Positions 32,659 to 43,883 of a stretch of 64,000 nucleotides of DNA are shown piece by piece. Each line of letters begins with the position of its first letter. The first letter of the stretch is position 1. A model generated the notes under the pieces. The model made no database searches. It saw only the letters and a list, made by a program, of their open reading frames with translations, and was not told the origin of the DNA. This DNA comes from Ustilaginoidea virens (lineage: Eukaryota; Ascomycota; Sordariomycetes; Hypocreales; Clavicipitaceae). A program made the position numbers and the translations under genes. The stretch covers positions 4,836,501 to 4,900,500 of the forward strand of contig NC_057317.1 in the NCBI RefSeq assembly GCF_000687475.1, written 5' to 3'.

Positions 32659-35555
32659 ATGGGGAGTTTATCAAGATTGGAGCCCTGTCGCCGTTTGGAG
32701 TTTCCAGATACCCCGCCCGAGCTGGAAAGTCCTGGTGCCTCGACCGTTTCTTCTAGATCTTCTCCATTAACGGAGCAAGGCTGGATCCAGAGAAGCCCGG
32801 CTTCCCTTCCCATGTCTAACTATGACAAGGCCTCTAGTGCCGGCAGGCCGGTAGCAGTTGGCGGAGAGCAGCGCACCTGTCGTGGCAGACCGGAGTCGAG
32901 CAATCAGGTTTCTTCTCGACAACAGCTTCCGTCATTACACAGCCTCTTTGGCCCTCCATCTGCCATACGTCTTCATTCCGCTTCGGAAAGAGAGACGGCT
33001 TATCTTGCAAAATCTTCTCTGGACCGTCCGGGCATCTCACCAGGAGGCGGTTCCAGCACGAATTCCTACCTATCTTCCATTTCTTCTCCTCCCGTCTCCC
33101 AGCCGCGCAGCACGTATGATGCTCGGTCAGATACCCTTTCTCTGATCCCTTCCTTCTCGGGGCCTCGGTCTCCCAAGTATGGTGAACCGCAACGAAACAG
33201 ATCTGATTCTCGACCTGAATCAGCGAGTAGCAGATGGTCGATAAAACAAGAGGCAGGCAGGCAGGAGTACTCTTTGTCCTCCAAGGATGCGTCGTTCCGC
33301 TCACCAGAAAATCGCCTGAGAATTCAGCTTCCTGCCTCAACGGACTACTCTGGTCCACCAACTGCGCAGCCAAGTTCAAACATGCGTCCGACCCGGGATA
33401 ATTCGGTTGTATCCGAAGGCGCACCAACCAAGGACGGTCTGGGTCCCAAGATATGGACGGGAACTCATTTCCTGCCTCGATTTGTCCGTGCCTCCGAAGT
33501 ACCTGGTGAGGGGCTGTGCTACTTCTATGACGACGGAAGCCACTGCAAAACGGTGATTGACGGCGAGGCCGTGAATGCCCACTGGGGAGTCACAAAAGCA
33601 GGCAAACCCCGGAAGAGACTCGCTATTGCCTGCATCACTTGCAGAGAAAAGAAGATAAAGTGCGATCCCGATTACCCCAGATGTGTACAATGCGAGAAGT
33701 TTGGGCGAATTTGCAAGTTTAAAAATGCGTGAGTGATGATCCGGAACAGATGCTTTGTTACTGTCGTCGTTTTAACAACTCCTTTAGGCCACGGGGCGGT
33801 CACAATACATCTCCTTCCACCCCGCCGGCAGAATTGGATGAGAAGAGCAAAGATGGAAGTCTGATCCGGCAGAGCGACGCAGGATATGCAGCCAGTGAAC
33901 CATCGTCTCCAGTTTCACCTCGGCCTTTGTTGCATGAAGCGTCTCCGGAAATAGGGTTTCCAAACAAGAGGCTCAAGACAGGCTCGGATTCTCATGTCGC
34001 AAATGGCGAAGCATCAACTGCTCTCGGCCAGACCATGGATCACTCCAAATCAGTGCTTTCACCTCAACGACCCGCTTCTGATATGCCGCGAATCCCGGAT
34101 GATGTTCTGTATAGAGCTTGGCGAACGGATCCATATGAATCTGATCCCCAGTCCGTCAATACTGTTCTCTCTCATTTCTTCGGTCATATCGACAACACCA
34201 TGGTGATTCGCTTTCTCCCCGAGGATATTTTCAAAACCTGGGTTACCAGCTCCGTCAATCGCAAGTCCCCGGATGACATGATGTTGCTGTACAGTGTGTT
34301 GGCCATGGGGGCCGCTCTTTCTGCTGGACCTAGACATGTTGCGTTTGAATATGCGCAAGTTGCCCACTTTGCCCAGAAGTTTGCGACGACCGCTTCGCTT
34401 CAACTGGTTCAATGCAGAGTACTCCTTGCGCTGTACAATGTCGCAGTATCTCGATTTTGGGATGCCAATGAGTTGATATCGTCTGCGACAGCGACTGGGT
34501 CTTGTCTCCAATTAAACCAGGAAATTGACCGCTCGAGAGATGCAAGCTTAACTACGTATCCCTTTGGTATGAGCAGGACCGGCTATGCAGAGTCACGACG
34601 GCGGACCTTGTGGTCGATATTCATGCTTGAAAGACTGAGCCCCTTGTTTCCGGATCGTGCGACCATGATACACGCCGAAGATGTTTACATTCGATTGCCT
34701 TCGGACTCTGAGAGCTTCGAAAAGGAGGTGGATGCAGGAATGCCATTTTTCAATCCATATGAACGCAGTCCTACTGCCGCGAGCGGACGACCAACAGAAA
34801 TCGCCAGTCACCTCGTCGAGATGGTCCACATTTGGTCTTCCAGCCAGTCGACGATCCATCGATTGGCCAGCAGACCGAGTGCTTCCGATGCTGAAGGGCT
34901 GAGGATTCGAAGCTTGATAAAAAGAATACACGATTGGCATAATGGCTTGCCTAACAGGCTGGTTTTTAACGGTTCCAACCTCGAGTCTGCTGCGTTTGCT
35001 GGCAAAGTCGGTTCGTTTTTGACGATGCATCTGCTTCGCCATCATGCTCTCATTCAACTAAACCGATATCATTTGTCGGTTGGCAAGCTATCCGTGGAGT
35101 ATCGTACGAGTCATTTCCAAGAATGCCATGAAAATGCAAAAGGCATTGTCGATATCGTTTGCTGCTTGGATCGGATCCTGCGTGTCCGTCCCACCATTTT
35201 GAGTACACCACCACCCACAATGTCGATTGCTGTAACAACTGCCATGGACGTTTTGACTTCGAACGGGCCTCTGAGTGCCATCAATGACATTGTTGACAGC
35301 TTGAAAGTTGCGAAGACGGCAGTTGAGAGCACTGCTAAGACTTGGGAGCACGCGCGTGCATCTCAACTAGCCCTTGACCAGCGTCTGCAAAAATTGTGCA
35401 GAATTCGAGACAGAGGCACCCAACCTCTCATGTCTGAAGACTATAGGACCGGCAATCTGTCAGGGAATGCATCGGAGCATCGCTGGCAAATTTACTGGCC
35501 TCTTGAGCGAACGTATCCTAGTGATATGGATGTGGTCTATTGCTCTTACCATTGA
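32659..35555 (+). CDS. Zn2Cys6 fungal-specific transcription factor
   Basis: CDS join(32659..33728,33788..35555), 945 aa. The 59-nt intron (donor GTGAGT, acceptor CTTTAG) falls directly after the zinc cluster. Residues ~1-310 are Ser/Pro-rich and disordered, with a PSLHSLFGPPS-type motif. The binuclear cluster is complete and canonical: C325-x2-C328-x6-C335-x6-C342-x2-C345-x6-C352, preceded by a GKPRKRL basic lead. A fungal_trans middle domain follows, with SHFFGHID, an RRRTLWSIFMLER motif and IRLPSDSE. The cluster sits unusually far from the N-terminus, which suggests a conserved regulatory N-terminal arm. The start is the first in-frame ATG; the open frame extends 16 codons upstream without another ATG. 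The target pathway is unknown. Confidence 0.9.
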
Positions 35556-36246
35556 GTGTTCCTCCTTCTCGGTGGTTTTATTTTCCCTATTTTTTCTCTT
35601 TATCGGGCTGTAAATATTGTTGCATTGCTCGGCGCTTATGATGATTGTTTCTTTTTATGGCTAACTGGTCAGCCACAAGGCCAAGATCTTGATGCATAGT
35701 CTGGATTCTTTGACGAGACCTGGAAACATTTTTCACTTGTATATAATTTCCGCATTCAGTTTGGGGCGAAAAGCGTGATATGAAGTGTATCCTCACGGAT
35801 GGTGCCATGGAGGATTTAGACCAGTCAGTGGACTGCAATAGAGAGGGACAAACTTGTATACTATACGCAAAAACTTGAATGTCTGCAAATGCAGATGCAA
35901 AACGATAGGTGATTGATTGAGAGAAAAAAAAGTCTCGTTGATAATGTTAAAGCGTACCGGAAACACGCTACTGGATTGCAGGCTGATCGTGAGTCCAGGC
36001 AGGTATTTTGATGATGCGAAGCGACCAGCCAATAAGATGACCCAACTCTTGTCGAAAAAGAAAATCGTTGCTTACCTCATCAACGTTTGAGGCAAAGGAA
36101 GGCACCACCGCTGGGTTTACTTCCAACAAGAAAGGCCACATAGTTCTGGAACCGTGGACAAACTTGGAACAAGATAAAATCAAATAAATAAACCAAGTAA
36201 ACTGGCGATCTAAAGTCAAGCGACACGATGGTTGGCTGCTGTAAAT
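35556..36246. other. Intergenic, promoter of the WD40 gene
   Basis: Spacer between two plus-strand genes, AT-richer than its neighbours. It contains a short reading frame, ATG at 36228 to TAG at 36263, that overlaps the next gene's start out of frame. Confidence 0.5.
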
Positions 36247-37383
36247 ATGAATCTTCCAGATAGACCAGCGGCGTATCTGCTTGGTTCGAATGGTATGTCG
36301 AAAAGCTAACAGACAAAATCAACCCTGGGGCTACCCTCCTCGTAGCTCGTTGGCTCAACTTACCTCACAGGCCCTGTCCATGCAGTCAGCTACTCGGCGT
36401 CCCCTGGGTCATACATCTTGACAGGCTCAGCAGATCGCGCAATACGGCTCTACAATCCATTCCCCAGCAAAGCTCAGGCAGAAGCATATGCTAAAGGGCC
36501 AGTGCCGCAGGGTCGGCTGATTCAAACCTACGCGGCGCACGGTTATGAAGTCCTGAGTCTTGACGTGGCGGCAAACAATGAGAAATTCGTATCCGGAGGA
36601 GGTGACCGAGCCGTCTTCCTTTGGGATGTCGCCACTGCCGTCACAACAAGACGATTTGGAGGCAATGTCCATGGCCACACAGCTCGCATCAACTGTGTGC
36701 GGTTTGCGGGGGAAGAGGACTCTTTGGTGGTGAGCGGTGGATTCGACACGTCCACTCGAATATGGGATGCGAAAAGCGGCAGCGTGAAACCAATACAGGT
36801 CCTGGGCGAGGCTCGAGATGCCATAACGTGCTTAGTGGTCCGAGGGCCCGAGATCGTGACGGGTAGCGTTGACGGACGTGTCAGGAGTTACGACGTACGG
36901 ATGGGCAAGTGCACGACAGACGTGATGTGCGGCAGTGTCACCAGCTTAGACCTGACCAAGGATGGCAGGACGATGTTGGTGAGCACCCTAGACAGCAAGG
37001 TGCGGTTGATGGATCGCGATAATGGCACCTGCCTGCGGGCATATTCCGATCCGTCCTGGAAGAACGAGGAAATCCGGATACAGTCCGTGCTGGGTCATCG
37101 GGAAAAGTACGTGATTGCAGGCGATGAGATGACTGCCGAGCCTGGCAGCAACGGCGAGGGGCGAATTTTGGCATGGGATCTGCTCACCGGCAAGGTTGTT
37201 GCCAAAATACCTGTGCCATGGGGACCCGAAGGATACGAGCAGAAGAGGAGAAGCATTGGAAAGGATGGAAGGGAAAGAGTACGCAGCAACATCATCAGCT
37301 GCATAGCATGGAGGGAAGATGGGTGGGGAGATCAATTTTGCGCAGGCGGCACGTCAGGGGTTGTGACAGTGTTCCGCATCTAG
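36247..37383 (+). CDS. WDR83: WD40 scaffold, MORG1/WDR83-like
   Basis: CDS join(36247..36292,36371..37383), 352 aa. The 78-nt intron has donor GTATGT and acceptor CTCACAG and splits the conserved LLGSNG-PVHAVSYS join. The protein is a single seven-bladed propeller: WD-type ends include IRLYNP, VFLWDV, TRIWDA, VRSYDV, VRLMDR, ILAWDL and VTVFRI. The N-terminal LP-RPAAYLLGSNGPVHAV is the MORG1 hallmark. Family knowledge: MORG1/WDR83 is a MAPK-cascade scaffold and is also found with spliceosomal complexes. Length is near the family norm (~315 aa) plus short insertions. A 12-codon upstream frame overlaps the start. Confidence 0.9.
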
Positions 37384-37753
37384 CAGAGCATTATAATGTA
37401 CATGAGATCCCCTTCTCTCCGACTGATGAGAGACTAGATGCTCTCGAGAAAGCCGCAACACGTCCTGTTCTTCGTCAATTCATTCATATCGATACACTGA
37501 TTCGAGCCGATGGCTGCACACAATTACTGGCTCGAACAAGCCCCATACCTTGCCGCAGCATTTCAAGACGCCAAAAAGACCGAATGCCTCCAAACTGGCA
37601 AGAACCAATAACACCCAGAGCCCAATATGAAATGGCTTTCGTATCAAAAACATGGCGCGCCACTGATGTTCATATCCTCTTTTTCCAAGTCTCAATTAAT
37701 CAGCTGTACAGGTACTGTGGCCCCAAAGGAGTCAAAACTGGCGGCCACATTCG
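37384..37753. other. Convergent intergenic region
   Basis: Short spacer between the WD40 gene and the mannosyltransferase 3' ends; no gene seen. Confidence 0.6.
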
Positions 37754-39143
37754 TTAGCCCATGCCAGCATACTTGAACCAAGTTGGTCTACAGTCTTCGT
37801 GGTGTAGGAAAGCCTCGCCATCTGTAAGCTGACCAGTGACACACCCACTACATTTTGGCGAGTTGGGGCAGTTGAAAAACGGGATATGCTGGTATCCAAT
37901 GTCCCGGAACCTGTTGCACGGTTAGCCGAGGCAGCTCAACCTGAAAGCTGCGGCCCCCTTCCCCCCCTCTTACCAGTGAATTTTGCTCCGGTCTTCAAAG
38001 AGAGAGACGCCGATGCTGTGAACAGGGGCATCGCCCCAGCGTTCGTAGAAGAAGCCCCCAGCCCGGTCCAAATGGTTGAAGTAGTCCTCGTAGGGCTTAC
38101 TTCTCCAGAAATCCATATCGGCGACTTCAAAATTGCTCCAGAAATGACATGTGGAGTAGCCCTGGGCGCCTTTGTTGTGCTCTGGTCGTCGTTCGGCGTC
38201 TGTGAGCCACTTCACAGCGCTATTTTTGTGGATGTAGTTGGGATGGTCGGCAAGAAACTTGATCGTCTCGGGCCAAATCGTCGGGAGCGTCTTGGGGTCA
38301 TCGTAGAGCGCAATGGTGAAGCCATAAGTCTTGTTGTTGTCTTGCATATATCGAAACACATCGTAGTCGACGTCGCAGAAGAAGTGGACCTTGGGTTCGA
38401 CTCGCCAGTACCATCGGACGTTCTGCAGAGCCGGATGCTTGTAGAATATGCCGCTATTCCACCGACACATCTGATGGTATGAAATCAGCTTGGCATACTG
38501 GACGCCGGCTTTTTCAAGAATAGAGGCGGATTCGTCGTATAGCTGTTGATCGATCCAAGATGGTACCGCCCAATGCTCCTTGGGAATGATTTCTTTGGCA
38601 CGGTTAGATGGCAGATGCCGACCAACCAGCGCAGCGCAAACAAGGTGAGGGCATACATACCGTAGTTGCACTTGGCCTTTGTGGCAGCTTTGGTCTTGGC
38701 CATGAACTCCTCCGAAAAGGGTTCGTCGTTGAAGAAAGTCCACGGATAGTTGAATTTGGAATTCCATGTCCTTTCCAGGTCCTCCATCGAGGCAACCATT
38801 TCATTGACTTCTGAATTTCGCACGAGCGCCAACAGAGTGGCATTGACGCGGTCGGTGTCTTGGGCGTCGGGCGCGTACTTTTCCGAGGTGCGCACAAGAA
38901 CACCAGGTGGCTCTCCCGTAGCTGCAGCCGCCAACGCGTTAGTCGTGTGCGGTCGACGAGGAAGAGGCAACAATGTCAAGACGACTGCGACTCACGATCC
39001 AAGTTGGGATCCCTCTCAAAGTTCACATATCGTCCCCCAGGTCCATGGAGTCCTGGCGACGGCCGAAACACTTGGTAGAGGAAAAGACACCAAAGAAGGG
39101 CGGCGGCCAAGAGCAAGACCCGGACGGGCCGCGCGAGGGCCAT
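37754..39143 (-). CDS. KRE2/MNT1 family alpha-1,2-mannosyltransferase (GT15)
   Basis: CDS complement(join(37754..37910,37974..38592,38661..38921,38996..39143)), 394 aa. Three introns: 38995-38922 (GTGAGT/CTGCAG), 38660-38593 (GTATGT, branch ATCTAACC, acceptor CCAAAG) and 37973-37911 (GTAAGA/AACAG). All junctions restore family-typical text (KCNYEIIPKEHW, KIHWFRDIGYQH). A type II signal anchor lies at residues ~8-26 (VLLLAAALLWCLFLYQVF). GT15 blocks are all present: WNSKFNYPWTFFND, SYHKMCRW-type, YWRVEPKVHFFCDVDYDVF, YSTCHFWSNFE, GGFFYERWGDAPVHSI and IPFFNCPNSPKC. The YERWGDAPVHS segment includes the proposed nucleophile glutamate. The protein acts in the Golgi on N- and O-linked mannans. It is closest to the Ktr1/Kre2 type; the paralogue cannot be fixed here. 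Confidence 0.95.
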
Positions 39144-39955
39144 GAGGGCGGCTGGAACAGCTTCGGGTCGTCACGAGGGTCCTGACTACGAGTAGTCACC
39201 GGGTCCGTTGGCGTAGCCCCGTCGATTATGACGTGGGAGGTTCTGGGGCCGATGGGAAGCCAGACAGGCGTGTGGATGGAAGAGGAAACGATCTTTACGA
39301 TCAACGAGTTTCGACGGGACGGTTGAGCGTTCTGGCGAGTCCAGGAGAAGGCCTCGCTCGATTTTCGGATCAACAAGGGGCGACTGATGTCTGGCTGGAT
39401 TCGCTTTCATGCCACGCTAAGTGTGGCGGCGACCACATTTAGCCAGCCTTGCATGGAGGGAGGTAGGTAGGTAGGTAGCTGCTAGTATCAGCTGCCCAGG
39501 CGCCTTGAATCCCGAGTTTGCTTCTGCCCAAGTTCGAGGGCCAAGCCAAGGGGTGGTGCTAGCAAGTCGGAACCGGAAAAGGTGGGGCTCGCTCGGGGCG
39601 GTGCGTAGCCACCAGGTCGCTTGGACCAAATACCTCGGAACCTACCAGCTTACCCAAGCTTGGTAAGTGCCCAAGGTGCCTGCCCTAGAAGGTTAGGTAC
39701 CTAGGTTAGGTCTGGTTAGGTTAGGTTCGGTTAGGTTAGGTGGAGAAGTACTGGCTACCTACCTGAGGTACCTTAGGTACTAGATGTAGGTACATGTACC
39801 CTTCAGCGCCGTCTTTGGCTCCGTCGTGGATTGAACTGAAATCAAACTCCATCACTGTCTGCCTTTAGCCAGCCACTTTACTCTGTTTGATTGACTCGAT
39901 GGTTGTGCAGGTGGACCAAGCTCGAGTGAAAATGGAAACTGCGTAGCCGCCGGGC
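39144..39955. other. Divergent upstream region with GGTTA and TAGGTACC words
   Basis: Holds promoters of the mannosyltransferase (minus) and the gamma-tubulin complex gene (plus). A (GGTTA)n-like array is at 39691-39740, and TAGGTACCTA-type words occur at 39694 and near 39765-39800. A five-codon upstream frame (39932-39946) precedes the next start. Confidence 0.6.
39691..39740. repeat. GGTTAGG-type array (interstitial telomere-like)
   Basis: Repeated GGTTA/TTAGG pentamers with one GGTACCTA and a TC substitution. Fungal telomeres are usually TTAGGG, so this is similar but not identical. Confidence 0.75.
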
Positions 39956-42555
39956 ATGTCTTTTGCGTCACAACTCGGAGCTCTAACGCATGAGCTGCTC
40001 CAAGTGCTGTTGCCATCTTCCTCTCAGGTAGGTTCGTTCCCCCATCTACCACGCGTTGTCGCGACATCTTGCTAACCGCGTTTGCGTAGAGCGAGTCTCG
40101 GAAACTGGACAAGCTGCGCGATGTCGCGTTGAGAAGGCTCAAGTGCCATACGTATCTCCAAGCAAACCCCTTTGAGGTGGAAAAGGCCTTGGATGGACTC
40201 GATGAGCGCTTCCGCGTGAACAACCGTGATGACCTCGCCGACGCCTTGCTTGCGCGCTTGCATGCGCTCAAGAACCTCGCGCCCAAATCTCAATCTCTCC
40301 CGGATATCCTGCTTTTTCTTCTGGAGCTTTCCGACCAGCCAACGTTCAAATCCAGGCTCAGTGACCTAGACTCGTTGAAGCAGACAGACGTCGAACCGCC
40401 TCCGACTCTACGCTGGGAAGACATAGCCAAGGAGGATGGCTGGGAAGAGGACGACTTGTTGTGGAGATCCGTCGACTACAGCGATGACTCCGACGACGAG
40501 GCGTTTGAGCAAGGCTCCGCCGGCAACTCGGAGGCTACTTCCATGCTCGACGAGGCACAGCACACCATGTACAGTGCACATTCGCACATCGTTCACCCAG
40601 AAGACCAAGGTTCATTCGAGCTGGTGCGGTCGGCTCAAAGTTGGCGGAGCGCAGCCTCCTCCGACGAATCACTGCGGCAGCAACCGAGGAAGGTCGCAGT
40701 GCCCGAAATGCAGGTTGTTCGAGATGTTTTATTCATGCTGCAGGGCCTCGACTGCACGCTCTTTGAACGAGACTTTACTGCCGTCCCGTCATTTCAGCTG
40801 GAAAATATGCAATGGGATACTTTCCGGGCGATGATGCAGGGTTTTGCGGACTATGGGAAACACCTCGGCACCCTTCGCTCCTTCGTGGCGGAACGTCTGG
40901 ATGTCCCTCACCTGCAAGCTCTGCAGGACTGCATAGCCGATCGGCTGCGCAAACTGGAGTCTCGCATCTCCGAGCTGCAGGCAGCGCTTGGGGCACCTCG
41001 AGGCGAATACGTGCTGAGCGTGATCAAGATCAAGGCGGATCTCACAGCGTGCCTGGAGCCGTTCTGCACCCTGGCAGACATTGTCTCGTCAATCGAAGCC
41101 GAACCACAGCCGACACCCTTTCGTTATCTGGAACTGATCTTTGACGAGACCTGTCTTGCGCAGCTCACCGGAAATTCCCAGGTGTACGAGTTCCTCGGTC
41201 GCATATTTTCCGACTGTTTCCGGGTCTACCTGCGACCGATACGACTGTGGATGGATCAAGGAAAGCTGCTGTCAGCGAGCGACCTATTTTTCGTTGCCGA
41301 GACAGCCTCGACCACGCCGCTGCACAGCACCTGGAAGGACGGATACAAGCTGCGCGAAACTGCGGACGGAACTCTGCACAGCCCCGCGTTTCTTCGCGCG
41401 GCCGTCAGCAACATCTACAACGCTGGAAAGAACGTCGTCGTGTTGAAGCTGCTGGGCAAGCATGATGCGGCCATTGCCCGCAAGCAGAAAATCGAGCCAT
41501 CGCTGGACTACGAAGCCATCTGCGCACCTGGCCAAGAGCTTGTGCCGTTTTCGGAACTCTTTGACATTGCATTCGATCGTTGGATCCAAAGCAAGTATCG
41601 TGAGACATCGAGGACTCTGAAGGAATGCCTCTTCCAAGACTGGTCTCTGATGTCCGTCTTGGACTCGCTTCACAAGATATATTTCATGTCGGATGGTTCG
41701 TCGGCGGCGGCGTTTGCCGAGAGCCTCTTCCCCAAGCTGGACGAGCTCGGGGCTGGCTGGTTGGATCGCTACGCGCTCACGATGGCAGCTCAGGACAGCT
41801 TCGCATCCATAATGGACCCTGGCCGTCTCGCAGTACGCGTCGAAGCCGCTTTGCCGCCCCCGGGCCCGACGCAAGCACGCGACTCGGTAAGGGCAGCGCT
41901 CAGCGGCATCAAGATGGACTACAGGCTGCCCTGGCCGTTGCGGATGACCCTGACAGACGCCAGCCTCGAGCACTACCAGTCCCTCTTTACGTTTCAGCTG
42001 CAGCTCAAACGCGCCGCCCACGCCCTCGGCAGGCCCAGGATTCTGGACAACTACTGGACAGACCGCGACAACCGGGGCGCCGCAGACGCATTTTACTCTG
42101 CACGGAGCACGCTCCTGTGGTTCTGCTCCACGGTGCAGACGTACCTGACCACGCTCGTCCTGGCCCCCGCTGTCGCTCAGCTGCGTCGAGACATGGTCGC
42201 CGCAAACGACATGGACGAGATGATTTGCACGCACGACAGAGCGCTCAAGGCAATGGTGGACCAAGCGTGTCTGGGGCGCAGACTGGCCCCGATCCGCGAC
42301 AGCATCCTAGACGTGCTGGACCTGGCGCTCAAGCTGGAGCGTACTCCAAGCGGGGCGACCGATACCCGAAGCGATGGCGCCACGGGCACGAGGCGCGAGC
42401 AGCGCTGCTTGAGAGATATCAAGGAGGAAGCCGAGGGCCAGATACGCTTCACACGAGAGGGCCTACGTAGCGTTGCGCGTGCGACGAGCGACGCGCAATC
42501 CGCCAAGTGGGACATGCTCGCGGACATGCTTCAAGCAGGCTACCCGAACGAATGA
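39956..42555 (+). CDS. Gamma-tubulin complex component (Spc97/Spc98/GCP family)
   Basis: CDS join(39956..40027,40090..42555), 845 aa. A 62-nt intron (donor GTAGGT, branch GCTAACC, acceptor GCGTAG) follows a 24-residue first exon. The protein is helical throughout. GCP-like features are an N-terminal helical arm (residues 25-110) with an acidic linker (YSDDSDDEAFEQG), a GRIP1-like region (~190-400) and a C-terminal GRIP2-like region ending near YPNE. FASQLGALTHELLQ at the start matches a family-type opening. The best guess is one of the larger ring components (GCP4-6 class), which shape gamma-tubulin rings at the spindle pole body; I cannot choose which. The three-protein neighbourhood shows no functional link. 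Confidence 0.75.
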
Positions 42556-42724
42556 GCAAGCCCCCCCCACAAGCCTCCCGCTGGATATTTGTCAAAAACG
42601 GTTGCCAAAGCGCATCTTTGCCGCCTTTCCCCCCCCTCTCCCTTTTTTTCTCGTCTGCTCCACCGCAATAACCTGTGGCAGCTCTAGACGCATGACAAAA
42701 ATGCCGTCGGGCCTGCAAAACCTC

Positions 42725-43450
42725 CTACACCCAGCCATCCTTGAGCCTATCCGCAAAGAACTTGATGATGGGAAACGCCTCCTCCCTGCTCGTCGGCATG
42801 CCAACCTCTCTCCTCGCCCACCTGACAACCGCCACGTCCTGGAATTCCCTCCTTGCGCTCTCCTCGCCCTCCTCGCCAACCTGGCACAGCAAGGCGTGCG
42901 TAGCGCCCTTGCCCCTCCCGCTGCGGCTCGACACCATGCTCATGGGCAGCGCGCCCCCCACGGAAACCACCCCCTTGAACCTGGCATTGGCCCCGTCGGC
43001 CGCCAGCCTGGCCGCCATGCCCAACGCCAAGGAGCCCCCCTGCCCGAAGCCGAACAGCATGACGTCGCTCGTCTCCCACCCGCACTTGTCGACGATGACG
43101 CCCCGTATCAGCTTCTCCATGACGAGACGCGAGGCCGTCTCGAACCCGGGGTCGGGGTCCAGCTCCCCCGTCTGCGGGTCGAGCGCCAGGTCGTCGCCCC
43201 AGTGGTAGTAGCGGCGGGGGTCGTCGTCGCCGCCGACAAGAGACGCGAGAGGGCTTGTGCCGCGGACGGCGATGGCCAGAACGCCGGGGAGGGCGAGGTT
43301 GCGGGCGAAGGCGGCGAAGGGGGTTTCCGAGTCGCCCAGGCCGTGGAAGAGGATGAGGAAGGCGGTGGTGGACTCGGGCGGGTTGGGGAAGTGCGCGGCC
43401 AGGGGGAGGGAGATGGCGAGGTCGGCTTGGGTGGGTATTTTCGGGGGCAT
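42725..43450 (-). CDS. Phospholipase/carboxylesterase-like alpha/beta hydrolase lacking its triad
   Basis: Single exon, 241 aa, convergent with the preceding gene (170 bp apart). The acyl-protein thioesterase-like fold is clear: strand plus oxyanion motif LILFHGLGD (32-40), then the nucleophile elbow VMLFGFGQGG (130-139). Family members have GFSQGG; here residue 136 is Gly (codon GGG, plus-strand CCC at 43043-43045). The later block that usually carries Asp (CHGxxD) reads HALLCQVGEEGEE, and the usual histidine region reads REVGMPTSREEAFP. So Ser, Asp and His all appear absent. The reading frame is intact with conserved spacing, so the protein is likely made as a non-catalytic or altered member. 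The residue assignments assume the usual APT alignment, which I could not run. Confidence 0.85.
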   Translation of the reverse strand: MPPKIPTQADLAISLPLAAHFPNPPESTTAFLILFHGLGDSETPFAAFARNLALPGVLAIAVRGTSPLASLVGGDDDPRRYYHWGDDLALDPQTGELDPDPGFETASRLVMEKLIRGVIVDKCGWETSDVMLFGFGQGGSLALGMAARLAADGANARFKGVVSVGGALPMSMVSSRSGRGKGATHALLCQVGEEGEESARREFQDVAVVRWARREVGMPTSREEAFPIIKFFADRLKDGWV

Positions 43451-43883
43451 GTTTTGTGTCTTTTTTTTTTGTTTTTTTTGGGGGGGGGATTGTCGCGGAG
43501 GATGAGGGTGAGGGTGATGGTGAGGGTGAGGGTGAGAGTTGAGAGATGAGTATGAGGTTGGGTGGGTCGGGTGGTTCGACTTCCGAAGGTACCTTAGGTA
43601 CCTAGGTACCTACCTACTGTATGATGTGCAGAAGTGAGGTGGGGATGACGGGGGTTTGGCTTCAAAACTGCAATGAGGCGGCACCCAGGGCCAAGGGCGC
43701 ACGTGTGTATATGCATTTGACGTGCTTTTCTGGAACGCGGTGCGTAATCGGGAAAAAATAAATAAAATAAAATAAAATTAAAAGAAAAAAAAGGAGAGAG
43801 GGAAAGGAGAGAGGGAGGGAGACAGACTCTATTAACCGGCAATCACGTAGTACAACAGCATCGAACAAGTCGAGTAAACGTCA
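43451..43883. other. Intergenic with GAGGGT repeat and TAGGTACC words
   Basis: Upstream of the hydrolase gene and downstream of the LCCL gene. It contains (GAGGGT)n-like sequence at ~43498-43540, two TAGGTACCTA words (43595, 43603) and an (AATAAA)n tract near 43755-43785. Confidence 0.6.

Noticed and set aside
41284..42264. 326-codon minus-strand frame
   Set aside because: Antisense of the gamma-tubulin complex gene; no independent motif.
42473..43549. 358-codon plus-strand frame
   Set aside because: Antisense of the hydrolase-like gene.
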